8,104 nt of DNA from Caryophanales bacterium UBA7642 (GCA_002483745.1 DLIM01000051.1:14639-22742); one strand, 5' to 3'. Counted from the stretch's first letter, positions 1 through 6,467 are shown. The notes: generated by a model from the letters alone, not told the origin. A program made the numbers and translations.

Positions 1-458
1 GAAGAATAGAAAGTCACATAGGAAGGGGTAACTTCATCAGCGATATGATATCTTTCTTTAAGAACTGAAGAAATAATCCTCTCTAATGATCCTTTAACGA
101 TATCTTCCAGCAAATGATAAGAATCTCTTTTAGCGCAAGCTTTTAAAAAATTTATATAAATCATGATTAAGCCATCTAAATCTTCAAAAATATGGTGAAT
201 ATCGTACCGTTCACCTTTTTGGATATATTTGCTAATCCTAGCATCACCGCTTTGATAGAAATCATCTTGGATTTCTTTCAGGACATCATCCTTGGATTCA
301 TAGTGAAGATAGAAAGTCTTTCTTCCCACATTTGCTCTTTTAACAATATCGGTTACTTTGATTTTGTCATAATCTTTTTCAGTAATAAGGCTTAGAAAGG
401 CATTATGAATAGCATTTTTTGTCTTTATGCATCTTCTGTCAGGTGTTTTTGAGTTCAT
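1..458 (-). CDS. TetR/AcrR-family transcriptional regulator (3' end outside window)
   Basis: The reverse strand reads open from an ATG at 458 to the window edge (152 residues, no stop yet), so the C-terminus is missing. An N-terminal TetR-type DNA-binding domain is clear: residues about 12-33 form the first helices, and residues 34-53 (KVTDIVKRANVGRKTFYLHY) are the classic helix-turn-helix with the 'V.R.TFY.HY..K..V' signature. The rest is helical, as expected for a ligand-binding and dimerisation domain, but gives no ligand. An AGAGGG ribosome binding site at 470-465 sits 6 nt before the ATG and supports this start. The gene is divergent from a DegV/FakB-type gene, and the gap holds a palindrome, which fits the family habit of autorepression and control of the adjacent gene. 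The ligand could be a fatty acid or acyl compound given the neighbour, but that is inference. Confidence 0.9.
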   Translation of the reverse strand, partial: MNSKTPDRRCIKTKNAIHNAFLSLITEKDYDKIKVTDIVKRANVGRKTFYLHYESKDDVLKEIQDDFYQSGDARISKYIQKGERYDIHHIFEDLDGLIMIYINFLKACAKRDSYHLLEDIVKGSLERIISSVLKERYHIADEVTPSYVTFYS

Positions 459-472
459 TTTTAACCCTCTTT

Positions 473-504
473 CTACATATGTGTGTATTAATACACTATT
501 GTAG
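473..504. promoter_or_regulatory. Probable TetR operator: palindrome in the divergent gap
   Basis: A perfect 14-bp inverted repeat, GTGTATTAATACAC, lies at 483-496. It is flanked by a second inverted pair, CTACA at 473-477 and TGTAG at 500-504, whose centre is shifted by 1 bp from the core. It lies about 25 bp upstream of the TetR start codon and upstream of the likely degV promoter. This is the usual position and shape of an operator for an autoregulating TetR repressor. Binding itself is inferred from position and symmetry only. Confidence 0.6.
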
Positions 505-509
505 ACGAA

Positions 510-544
510 TTGGACTTGCGCTGTAAAGAACCTAAAAATAAAAT
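510..544 (+). promoter_or_regulatory. Possible degV promoter
   Basis: Two overlapping readings are possible. TTGGAC (510-515) with a 17-bp spacer gives TAAAAA (533-538). TTGCGC (516-521) with a 17-bp spacer gives TAAAAT (539-544). Neither is close to consensus in both boxes, so the promoter is likely present in this gap but its exact position is uncertain. The upstream palindrome ends at 496-504, just before either -35 box. Confidence 0.35.
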
Positions 545-568
545 AGCTTGTTCAAAAGAGGTTATGAT

Positions 569-1438
569 ATGGAAAAATACTTAATCTGCATGGATGCTGG
601 CGGTAATATCGACAAGAAATTCCTTAAAGAGAATTCCGTTTGCTTTGTACCGATGGAATATAACATCGGAGATGAATTGAGAATTTGTTCAGGAATCGAT
701 CCTGACAGTGATATGAAGAAATTCTATGCTGCCCAAAAAGAAGGCAAGGTTACTAAAACTACCCAAGTCACTCCTTTTGGATATGAGAATTACTTCAAGG
801 GTATCCTTAAAAATGGCTATTCTGTTCTTTATATTTCTTTATCTAGCGGCTTATCTAACACTTATCAGAGTTCTTTATTAGCTAGCAGGAACCTAGAAGA
901 GGAATATCCTAACCAGAAAGTTGATTGCGTTGATTCTTTAGCAGCTACTGGAGGAATCGGTGTCTTAGTCCATCGAGCCATTAGAAACTTAAAGAAAGGC
1001 ATGTCCTTAAAAGACAATGCTAATGATCTAAGAAAAGCCGCTTCCACTATTCATCATTACTTCATGGTTGAAGATTTGATGTATCTAAAAAGAGGTGGAA
1101 GAATCTCTGCCTCTACTGCTATCATTGGACAGGCCTTCAATATTAAGCCGGTTCTTGAAATCAACAAAGAAGGAAAACTAATTACTTTAGCTAAGAAGCA
1201 TGGAACTAAAGGAGCACTTCTAGATATCTTTGAGCGTTTTGAGAAAACCTATGATCCTAAGAGCAATGATGTTATCTATATCTGCGATGCTGACTGCCAG
1301 GACAAAGTCGACTTTGTTAAAAACAAGATCTTAGAAAAGTATCCTCAGGCACAAATCTACACTGATATGCTTTGCCCAGTGATTGGTTCTCATACGGGCC
1401 CTGGCATGATTGCCGTCTGCTATATCGGAAGCAAATAG
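569..1438 (+). CDS. DegV family protein (FakB-type fatty-acid-binding protein)
   Basis: DegV proteins bind a fatty acid between two domains; the characterised FakB members present it to the kinase FakA for acyl-phosphate formation. The 289 residues match the usual family length. Visible landmarks are TTQ.TP at residues 64-69, the ligand-contact block SSGLSNTYQSS (92-102), the strongly conserved VEDLMYLKRGGRIS (167-180), IKPVL (192-196) and the C-terminal GSHTGPG (273-279). The usual N-terminal 'DS..DL' is altered here to DAGGNI (9-14). I place the start at ATG 569 because AAAAGAGG at 554-561 lies 7 nt upstream; the TTG at 548 lies upstream of that site and would add seven residues with no site of its own. 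No fakA homologue is in the window, so the partner and exact ligand are unknown. It is divergent from a TetR gene and ends at a strong terminator. Confidence 0.93.
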   Translation: MEKYLICMDAGGNIDKKFLKENSVCFVPMEYNIGDELRICSGIDPDSDMKKFYAAQKEGKVTKTTQVTPFGYENYFKGILKNGYSVLYISLSSGLSNTYQSSLLASRNLEEEYPNQKVDCVDSLAATGGIGVLVHRAIRNLKKGMSLKDNANDLRKAASTIHHYFMVEDLMYLKRGGRISASTAIIGQAFNIKPVLEINKEGKLITLAKKHGTKGALLDIFERFEKTYDPKSNDVIYICDADCQDKVDFVKNKILEKYPQAQIYTDMLCPVIGSHTGPGMIAVCYIGSK

Positions 1439-1450
1439 AAACTAAACTAA

Positions 1451-1482
1451 AAGACAGTCGGCTGTTAAGCCGGCTGTTTTTT
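1451..1482. terminator. Bidirectional rho-independent terminator between convergent genes
   Basis: The arms ACAGTCGGCT (1454-1463) and AGCCGGCTGT (1468-1477) pair over 10 bp with one G-T wobble and a GTTA loop, followed by TTTTTT at 1477-1482. Pairing can extend outward through AAG (1451-1453). On the minus strand the same hairpin is followed by a U-rich run (CTTTTAGTTTAGTTT). It therefore serves the degV transcript (stop at 1438) and probably also the opposing membrane-protein transcript, whose last codons and TAA at 1465-1467 lie inside the hairpin. Confidence 0.85.
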
Positions 1483-2328
1483 GTTTGCTTTTAATATGAA
1501 ATAAATCTGATAGATAGCTGAACCAACATTCATAATCAGTAAGAGAATAATTCCAATCGGTTTAGAGGTAGCATATTCAGCCCATAGAAGCGGTTCAGTA
1601 GCTTCAAGGAAATCTGCAAAATCCAGATAGAAACAGAAAGCCATTACTATCGAAGTAGAAATATTGAGGAAGGAAAAGACAATCTTAGGTGTAACTTCAG
1701 AATCGGCAATAGCAAAATAGAAAAGGTTAGCAAAGCTTAAAGCAATATAAATAACCATAAAGAGATAAAGAGGAGAGTCATACATCCTAAAGTCAACTAA
1801 AGCAACTAAGGCATCGCCTAAGAAATACAAGGAAAATAAGGCAAAGGGAATCATGACAAACTTCATATAAAGCTTTTTGACTGGTCGAGCCTGATTCAAT
1901 AACTTGGCATCGGTCTTTTCAAAGCTTAGCTTTTTAGAGAGGGTCATTACTACTAAAGAGACTCCTGCTAAGATGACTACAATATGGAATGCTAAGGTAA
2001 CAATAGTAATCAATAAGGTGGTTGAACTTCTGAAGAAATAATCTTTATAGAACATCATTGCCTGAATACCGGAATAACTAAAGGCACTAACAATGATGGA
2101 GGAAGTTAATAAACCTTTCTTACCAATAGGCTTTGAGAAGAAATTCTGATAAAGCAGATAAACTATCGTCACTGTTAAAGGGGCAATGATTATACTCGGA
2201 TAAATACGCCCTAGATTAGAAAAGCTATTTGTCAGGACACCAAAGAAGAGGCTTCCGGAGAAATACACTAACAATCCAGCAATAAAACTAACTAAAGCTA
2301 ATAAGGCAATGGTGATTTTTCTATTCAT
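1465..2328 (-). CDS. Uncharacterised eight-span membrane protein
   Basis: I do not recognise a named family. The 287 residues are very hydrophobic, with likely membrane spans near residues 6-28, 44-63, 73-93, 103-130, 154-180, 185-208, 215-236 and 257-279. A basic loop lies at 131-153 and the tail is short and basic (KANKKQPA). No catalytic motif, nucleotide-binding site or transporter signature stands out; acidic residues inside or next to spans (D172, D179, D236, D239) could matter but prove nothing. The start ATG overlaps the end of the upstream phosphoesterase gene by 8 nt (2321-2328, ATGAATAG), which implies one transcript and translational coupling, and suggests the two proteins act at the same membrane. 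The stop codon lies within the shared terminator hairpin. It could be a permease-like or channel-like partner or a sensor, with no direct support for any of these. Confidence 0.85.
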   Translation of the reverse strand: MNRKITIALLALVSFIAGLLVYFSGSLFFGVLTNSFSNLGRIYPSIIIAPLTVTIVYLLYQNFFSKPIGKKGLLTSSIIVSAFSYSGIQAMMFYKDYFFRSSTTLLITIVTLAFHIVVILAGVSLVVMTLSKKLSFEKTDAKLLNQARPVKKLYMKFVMIPFALFSLYFLGDALVALVDFRMYDSPLYLFMVIYIALSFANLFYFAIADSEVTPKIVFSFLNISTSIVMAFCFYLDFADFLEATEPLLWAEYATSKPIGIILLLIMNVGSAIYQIYFILKANKKQPA

Positions 2329-3268
2329 GGGTGATAACCTTCTTTACATCAGTCATTGAGAATCCGGTGGAATTCAAAGTAATAGTCGTATAGCCAATCT
2401 TATCATGATAGATTTCAGCCGTTGACTTCATGCCGTAAGAAAGAACGACATTATTATAAAGAAGAGTAGTGTCATTGATATGATCATGGCCGATAAACAT
2501 TCCTTCTATTCCACAGGCCTTCATCCTATTGAAGGCATTAGTCTCAGTATAACCAACTGAGCATTTTTCTTCATTGGTTCCAGTTCCTACAACGGAAGTA
2601 TCACCTTCCTTATAAAGATTGTAGGCAGTCCTAAACTCATAGAGAGGAATATGGAAGAAAGCTAAAGAGGGAACTTTACCATATGCTTCCGTAATATCTT
2701 CAACATGTTTGATCTGTTCTTCATGGAAGATATCATAGCCAATAAAGGCACTGTTCTGCCAATAAGAATTAGAATCAAGAATATAAAGCCTATAAACAGT
2801 AGTGTTATCTTTTGTCAAATCAATAAAGTAGTTGGTTCTTCCATAGAGAGCATCTTTGTCATAATCAACAAAAACCGCATTCTTAGTGCTAGTCAAAGTA
2901 CGATTGATATAGTCATCATCATAATTGCCTTGTAAGTCATGATTTCCATAAGTGAAAGCAAAGGGGATATTAAAAGAATCAATAAAATCAATGGTTGAAT
3001 TTACAATGGTTTTATTAGCATCCATGAAAGTATCGCCTGTAATGACAATCAAGTCAGGGTCGGCATCCTCAATTTCTTCTTTGACATAAGCATTAGAAGC
3101 AGTTAAATCGGTAACATTGCTATTATGAATATCAGTTAACTGAAGAATCTTAAACCCTTCTTTATAGGTTAAAGTTTTCCGATAATCAGAAATCGGATGA
3201 GAAGTACCGTTACAGCTAGTTAACAATAGAATTAGCGAAAAGCCGGCAAAAAGAAATTTCTTTTTCAT
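2321..3268 (-). CDS. Lipoprotein calcineurin-like metallophosphoesterase
   Basis: This is a binuclear-metal phosphoesterase predicted to be anchored on the outer face of the membrane. Residues 1-19 form a lipoprotein signal peptide: KKK, a hydrophobic core, then the lipobox L16-T17-S18-C19, so the mature protein would begin at acylated Cys19. All core metallophosphoesterase motifs are present in order: D46-x-H48 (LTDIH), GD at 78-79 (VITGDT), GNHD at 108-111, H206 (FFHIP) and GHDH at 260-263. These should supply the metal ligands and the catalytic Asn109-His110 pair. The 315-residue length fits a single catalytic domain with no cell-wall extension. The physiological substrate (nucleotide, phospholipid or another phosphoester) cannot be told. 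It is the middle gene of a minus-strand block, 53 nt after the DUF2804 gene and overlapping the membrane-protein gene. The ribosome binding site is awkward: AAGGA ends only 2 nt before the ATG, and GAGGAA is 14 nt away. Confidence 0.92.
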   Translation of the reverse strand: MKKKFLFAGFSLILLLTSCNGTSHPISDYRKTLTYKEGFKILQLTDIHNSNVTDLTASNAYVKEEIEDADPDLIVITGDTFMDANKTIVNSTIDFIDSFNIPFAFTYGNHDLQGNYDDDYINRTLTSTKNAVFVDYDKDALYGRTNYFIDLTKDNTTVYRLYILDSNSYWQNSAFIGYDIFHEEQIKHVEDITEAYGKVPSLAFFHIPLYEFRTAYNLYKEGDTSVVGTGTNEEKCSVGYTETNAFNRMKACGIEGMFIGHDHINDTTLLYNNVVLSYGMKSTAEIYHDKIGYTTITLNSTGFSMTDVKKVITHE

Positions 3269-3276
3269 GTTCCTTA

Positions 3277-3282
3277 ATTATA
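3277..3282 (-). promoter_or_regulatory. Possible -10 box just before the phosphoesterase gene
   Basis: A perfect TATAAT on the minus strand at 3282-3277 lies only 8 nt before the ATG. The best -35 is TTTACT at 3306-3301 with an 18-bp spacer (4 of 6 matches). Transcription from it would start almost at the start codon, giving a nearly leaderless message. In AT-rich DNA this may be coincidence, and readthrough from the DUF2804 gene is the simpler explanation. Confidence 0.25.
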
Positions 3283-3321
3283 TTCCTCAAACTTTCACTA
3301 AGTAAACGGCTTTAAAGAAAA

Positions 3322-4404
3322 CTATAGAATCAAAGTCTTATCTTCACCTAAAGCATAAAGATTATCGTATTCATATGTAGTACCATTCTCTTCTTTAAGA
3401 TATCCGGATAAGGTTCCAAAAGCAATGTAATAATCCGTTCTTGCCACTAAGAAATTGTCTCTGGTTTTATTGATACCAAGAATATTAAAGCGAAGATTAA
3501 CCATATCATGCTCATCCTTAATAATCCACTGAGTTGGAGTTTCATCGGAATTGATGAAGTCTTTGCATCTAGCAGTATGAGTAAACTTAATTGGTGGAAG
3601 AAAACTAGAAGAATTGTCTTTCCAAATTAAATTTTCATTATAACTATCAGCATCAATAGATTGATTATGGGTAAGATTAAAAGCCTGATACTTACCTTCC
3701 TCGCCTTTACCTAGACAAGTCAGCCAATCATAATGAGACTTTCTAGGATAGTAAGCACGATGATCATCGATAACAGCTGTTGCCGAATCTTTCAAATCAT
3801 AGGTCTTACCATTAATAGTCAGTTTTCCTTTAGCCTTAAACAATTGCTTTTCAGTAGCAAGAGGACGATTGACATCAAGAGGAATGCAAACAATAGAAGG
3901 CTTAGATACAGTATTAAGTTTTAAATGATATTCAATGCTACCAACCTTTTTATTGGTGTGTATATTGTCAACCTGAACAAAGCCATCGCCAAAATCATTC
4001 AGGAAAGAGAATTTTAAATCAGGAACATTGATTGAAGTCTCCTTGCCATCCAAAAGATTATCAGCAAACTTTACCTGATTGGATCTTACAACCGTTCTAA
4101 AAGAATAGACTTTATTAGTCTTCTTTTCAAAGAAGACATTAAAGCCCATACCAAAGAAGCCTAAGTTCACCACTGCTGAAAGCAGCATTCCTTCATCAAA
4201 TTCAACCGTCAAGGCTTCCCATAAGGATAGCTTCTTCTTTTTAAATAGATTTCCCCATTTGGTTGGACGGGCGCAATCCAAAATATTCAAATTAGAAAAT
4301 TCATTATTAAAAGTACCAAAATGGGCTTTCCCTTTTTCCACTAAGGCTTTAGGTGTTGGCTGATTCCTTCGCTTCTCTGAAATGAATTTTCGGTAGTCGA
4401 GCAT
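3322..4404 (-). CDS. DUF2804 domain-containing protein
   Basis: The 360-residue length and the C-terminal two thirds fit the DUF2804 family, whose function is unknown. Recognised landmarks are the N-terminal LVEKGKAHFG (21-30), ILDCARPTKWGN (41-52), the block ATAVIDDHRAYYPRKSHYDW (208-227), which matches the family's 'D..R..wPy...W.W' motif, SYNENLIWKD (254-263), VNLRFNILG (302-310) and the terminal IAFGTLSGYL (327-336). There is no signal peptide and no membrane span, so it is probably cytoplasmic, unlike the two genes that follow it. The pattern of many short beta strands suggests a beta-rich fold of a binding or isomerase-like kind, which is inference. It is the first gene of the minus block, with a TATAAT on its strand at 4434-4429 and AAGGA at 4421-4417, about 12 nt before the ATG. 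Family assignment is from memory of motifs, not from a search. Confidence 0.8.
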   Translation of the reverse strand: MLDYRKFISEKRRNQPTPKALVEKGKAHFGTFNNEFSNLNILDCARPTKWGNLFKKKKLSLWEALTVEFDEGMLLSAVVNLGFFGMGFNVFFEKKTNKVYSFRTVVRSNQVKFADNLLDGKETSINVPDLKFSFLNDFGDGFVQVDNIHTNKKVGSIEYHLKLNTVSKPSIVCIPLDVNRPLATEKQLFKAKGKLTINGKTYDLKDSATAVIDDHRAYYPRKSHYDWLTCLGKGEEGKYQAFNLTHNQSIDADSYNENLIWKDNSSSFLPPIKFTHTARCKDFINSDETPTQWIIKDEHDMVNLRFNILGINKTRDNFLVARTDYYIAFGTLSGYLKEENGTTYEYDNLYALGEDKTLIL

Positions 4405-4428
4405 AATTCCAGTAATTCCTTGGACTCT

Positions 4429-4457
4429 ATTATAATGGTTTTATAGTAAAAAAAGAA
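4429..4457 (-). promoter_or_regulatory. Probable promoter of the DUF2804-phosphoesterase-membrane block
   Basis: A perfect TATAAT lies on the minus strand at 4434-4429. The -35 position 17 bp upstream is TTCTTT (4457-4452), a poor match. The expected start near 4422 leaves a leader of under 20 nt that begins almost at the AAGGA ribosome binding site. The weak -35 suggests low expression or activator dependence. Confidence 0.5.
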
Positions 4458-4458
4458 C

Positions 4459-4495
4459 AGATAGGGCATATTTTGCCTTAACTACCCTATTTTTT
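4459..4495. other. Hairpin with flanking T runs in the divergent gap
   Basis: ATAGGG (4461-4466) and CCCTAT (4485-4490) form a stem that can grow to 8 bp with a G-T pair, around an 18-nt loop that itself holds GGCA/TGCC arms. A T run (4490-4495) follows on the plus strand, and on the minus strand a long U-rich run follows the other arm. It has the shape of a bidirectional terminator, yet no annotated gene ends here. It lies upstream of both divergent promoters. The gap 4405-4644 otherwise holds only these promoters, and I see no small gene in it. Confidence 0.4.
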
Positions 4496-4588
4496 GATAA
4501 TGCTGGTTGGAATTATGATTTTACCTTAAAGCAAAGTATTCTTTTCTTATTAAAAGATAGATTTATATCTAGTAATATTTAATTATGC

Positions 4589-4617
4589 TAGACAAATGAG
4601 TACAAGGTATCTATAAT
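4589..4617 (+). promoter_or_regulatory. Strong promoter of the HAD phosphatase-membrane protein pair
   Basis: TAGACA (4589-4594, 5 of 6 to consensus), a 17-bp spacer and a perfect TATAAT (4612-4617) form the best sigma-A-type promoter in the window. The expected start is near 4624, giving a leader of about 20 nt with GAGGTG (4632-4637) placed 7 nt before the ATG at 4645. Confidence 0.75.
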
Positions 4618-4644
4618 TCTTACAACATTACGAGGTGCAACGAT

Positions 4645-5439
4645 ATGATAAAAGCGATTTTCTCAGATATTGATCAGACTCTCTATTCCCATCAAAGCAA
4701 TACCGTTCCTCTTTCAGCTTGCAATGCAGTTAAAGACATCCAGTCCAAAGGAATAAAATTCTTTCTTTGCTCTGGAAGAAACGCTTATCTAATTAGAAAG
4801 TCAGGAGTCTATAACTACGTCAAGCCTGACGGCATTGTCACTATGAATGGTGCTCAAGCCATCATCGGAAATGAATCTATCTATCTTCATCCAATACCAG
4901 CTGATGTCGTTGATGCCTTAATTAAGTTTGCTAAAAGATTAAGATTTGGCCTAACTCTTATTGAAGAAAAAGAAGGCCATATCAATATGATTGATGAAAG
5001 AGTCATCTTCGCTCATGAGAAATATGGAACAAGATTTCCTCAGCCTAGGACTTTCCCTGATCACTATGATCGAATTGTCTATCAGGCTATTGCTTATTGT
5101 GATGCCTTTGATGAATCTTTGTTTCTTCCTCATTTAAGAGACTGCAAAACTGCTAGATGGGATGAATATGCTGTTTATATTATGCCTAAAGACTGCGATA
5201 AATCTAAAGGCGCTGAAGCCGTAATGAAGCATTATGGCTGGAGCATGGACGAAGCTTTATGCATCGGTGATGATGCTAACGATATTGAAATGATTGAGCA
5301 TGCCGGAATCGGCATTGCTATGGGCAATGCTGATCAGGATGTTAAGAATAAAGCTAAGTTTGTAACTGATTCAGTTGATAACGATGGCTTTGCTAAAGCT
5401 ATGCTAAAATATAAATTAATCGACAGTATAAAGAAGTAA
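4645..5439 (+). CDS. Cof-type HAD-IIB family hydrolase (phosphatase)
   Basis: Cof-type HAD enzymes are Mg-dependent cytoplasmic phosphatases that act on sugar phosphates, nucleotides, pyridoxal phosphate or flavin intermediates, often with broad specificity. All four HAD motifs are visible: motif I D8-I-D10-Q-T12 (nucleophile D8, acid/base D10), motif II S43 in CSGR, motif III K188 in DKSKG, and motif IV GDDANDIEM (208-216). The IIB cap lies between motifs II and III (about 80-180). The length of 264 residues is typical. The terminal IAMGNADQDVKNKA.FVT region (224-241) is the family's usual ending. The start is fixed by GAGGTG with 7-nt spacing and by the DxD motif at the expected distance. 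The gene is led by a strong promoter and followed after 34 nt by a membrane-protein gene in the same direction. The substrate cannot be assigned from sequence. Confidence 0.95.
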   Translation: MIKAIFSDIDQTLYSHQSNTVPLSACNAVKDIQSKGIKFFLCSGRNAYLIRKSGVYNYVKPDGIVTMNGAQAIIGNESIYLHPIPADVVDALIKFAKRLRFGLTLIEEKEGHINMIDERVIFAHEKYGTRFPQPRTFPDHYDRIVYQAIAYCDAFDESLFLPHLRDCKTARWDEYAVYIMPKDCDKSKGAEAVMKHYGWSMDEALCIGDDANDIEMIEHAGIGIAMGNADQDVKNKAKFVTDSVDNDGFAKAMLKYKLIDSIKK

Positions 5440-5473
5440 AGAAGTTAAGAGTCAGAGCAAAAGAGGAAAAATT

Positions 5474-6415
5474 ATGAAAGCAAAAAAAGAAAAGAAGCCT
5501 TTAAAAGAACGCTTTAAGCAGTTTCAAGAAGAATCGAAGGCGGAAATCAAAAGATCAAAAGCTTCTTTTGTAGTATTCTTAATTCTAGGTTTATCAGTCA
5601 TTGCTTTACTGATTTGGAGCTTAATAACCAAGAACTATGAAAACAGCGCTTCTTGTGTTTTAGTCTTAATTCTTTTTACAGTGCCTAGTTTTGTAGAAAG
5701 ACACCTACATATTGATATTCCGATTCCTTTTGAAATCATCATTTTAGTCTTTATCTATGCTGCCCAGATCTTAGGTGAAATGAATTCTTTCTATATTAAG
5801 TTTCCTTGGTGGGATACGATGCTTCATACCATCAATGGTTTTCTTTTTGCTGCCGTTGGCTTTGCCCTTTGCGACATTTTCAACCAGAATGACACCATCA
5901 AGTTTAAATTATCGCCTTTGTTTTTGTCAGTGGTAGCTTTTTGCTTCTCAATGACTATCGGTGTCTTATGGGAATTCTTTGAGTTTGGAATGGATAAGTT
6001 ATTCCTCTTTGATATGCAAAAAGACACCTTAGTTACTCAATTCTCTTCCGTCTATTTTGATACCACTAACTCTAACGTCATGGTCAAAGTAGTAAATATT
6101 GGTAAAACAGTCATTTATGATACAACTGGTAATGTCTTGCAGGTAATAAGCGGTGGCTATTTAGATATCGGCATTACTGATACCATGCAAGATCTTTTCG
6201 TAAACTTAATCGGAGCTATTGTTTTCTCAATATTTGGTTTCTTATATGTAAAAAGCCATGGAAAGAACAAACTGGCTTCCCACTTTATTCCTACTCTAAA
6301 AACAGCAGAAGAGACTATTCCAAACGTAAAAACTGATGATTCAAAAGCTTCTATTCCTGCTTCAGAAAAAGAAATAGCCATTCAAGATAAAAAAGAAGAC
6401 GCAGTTAAAAAATAG
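5474..6415 (+). CDS. Six-span membrane protein, YjdF/DUF2238-like
   Basis: The 313 residues comprise a very basic N-terminal tail (1-29), membrane spans near 31-51, 58-75, 83-103, 115-136, 146-165 and 236-259, and a charged hydrophilic C-terminal tail (260-313). The conserved-looking polar positions sit in or beside spans: WWDTMLHTINGF (112-123), GVLWEFFEFGMD (163-174) and DIGITDTMQDLFVNLIGA (231-248). This D..H / WE..E / DT..D..N..GA layout resembles the YjdF/DUF2238 group of small bacterial membrane proteins, which has no agreed function. The soluble loop between spans five and six (174-235) is longer than I would expect and contains DTTN and DTTG. AGAGGAA 7 nt before the ATG supports the start. 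It lies 34 nt after the HAD gene and is probably co-transcribed. No terminator is visible after it, so readthrough into the aconitase X genes is possible. Family assignment is tentative. Confidence 0.8.
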   Translation: MKAKKEKKPLKERFKQFQEESKAEIKRSKASFVVFLILGLSVIALLIWSLITKNYENSASCVLVLILFTVPSFVERHLHIDIPIPFEIIILVFIYAAQILGEMNSFYIKFPWWDTMLHTINGFLFAAVGFALCDIFNQNDTIKFKLSPLFLSVVAFCFSMTIGVLWEFFEFGMDKLFLFDMQKDTLVTQFSSVYFDTTNSNVMVKVVNIGKTVIYDTTGNVLQVISGGYLDIGITDTMQDLFVNLIGAIVFSIFGFLYVKSHGKNKLASHFIPTLKTAEETIPNVKTDDSKASIPASEKEIAIQDKKEDAVKK

Positions 6416-6437
6416 TCCTTTAGGCTGAGATAGAAAC

Positions 6438-6449
6438 TGTATTAGTACA
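6438..6449. promoter_or_regulatory. Near copy of the TetR-side palindrome core
   Basis: TGTATTAGTACA matches 11 of 12 bases of TGTATTAATACA, the centre of the palindrome at 483-496. The TGTA and TACA half-sites are intact. It lies just upstream of the aconitase X -10 box and overlaps the expected -35 region, a natural place for a repressor. The similarity is seen directly; shared regulation is inference. Confidence 0.3.
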
Positions 6450-6467
6450 AGAAAACCTTCTTATCAT

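Noticed and set aside
192..395. Plus-strand open frame of 67 codons
   Set aside because: It lies antisense inside the TetR gene, which has a clear helix-turn-helix and ribosome site; the plus-frame product has no recognisable features.
548..568. TTG at 548 as the degV start
   Set aside because: It lies upstream of the AAAAGAGG ribosome site that serves ATG 569, and the added seven residues do not belong to the family fold.
2705..2935. Plus-strand open frame of 76 codons
   Set aside because: It is antisense to the phosphoesterase, whose catalytic motifs are intact; the isoleucine-rich product is typical of a shadow frame.
3269..3321. A terminator between DUF2804 and the phosphoesterase
   Set aside because: Only a 4-bp ACTT/AAGT inverted pair is visible, with no GC stem and no T run, so readthrough is more likely.
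4405..4644. A riboswitch or small RNA in the divergent gap
   Set aside because: Leaders on both sides are only about 20 nt after the predicted starts, and the gap shows a single simple hairpin with no recognisable riboswitch core.
6157..6381. Minus-strand frame of 74 codons
   Set aside because: It is antisense to the C-terminal part of the YjdF-like membrane protein and has no promoter, ribosome site or recognisable motif.
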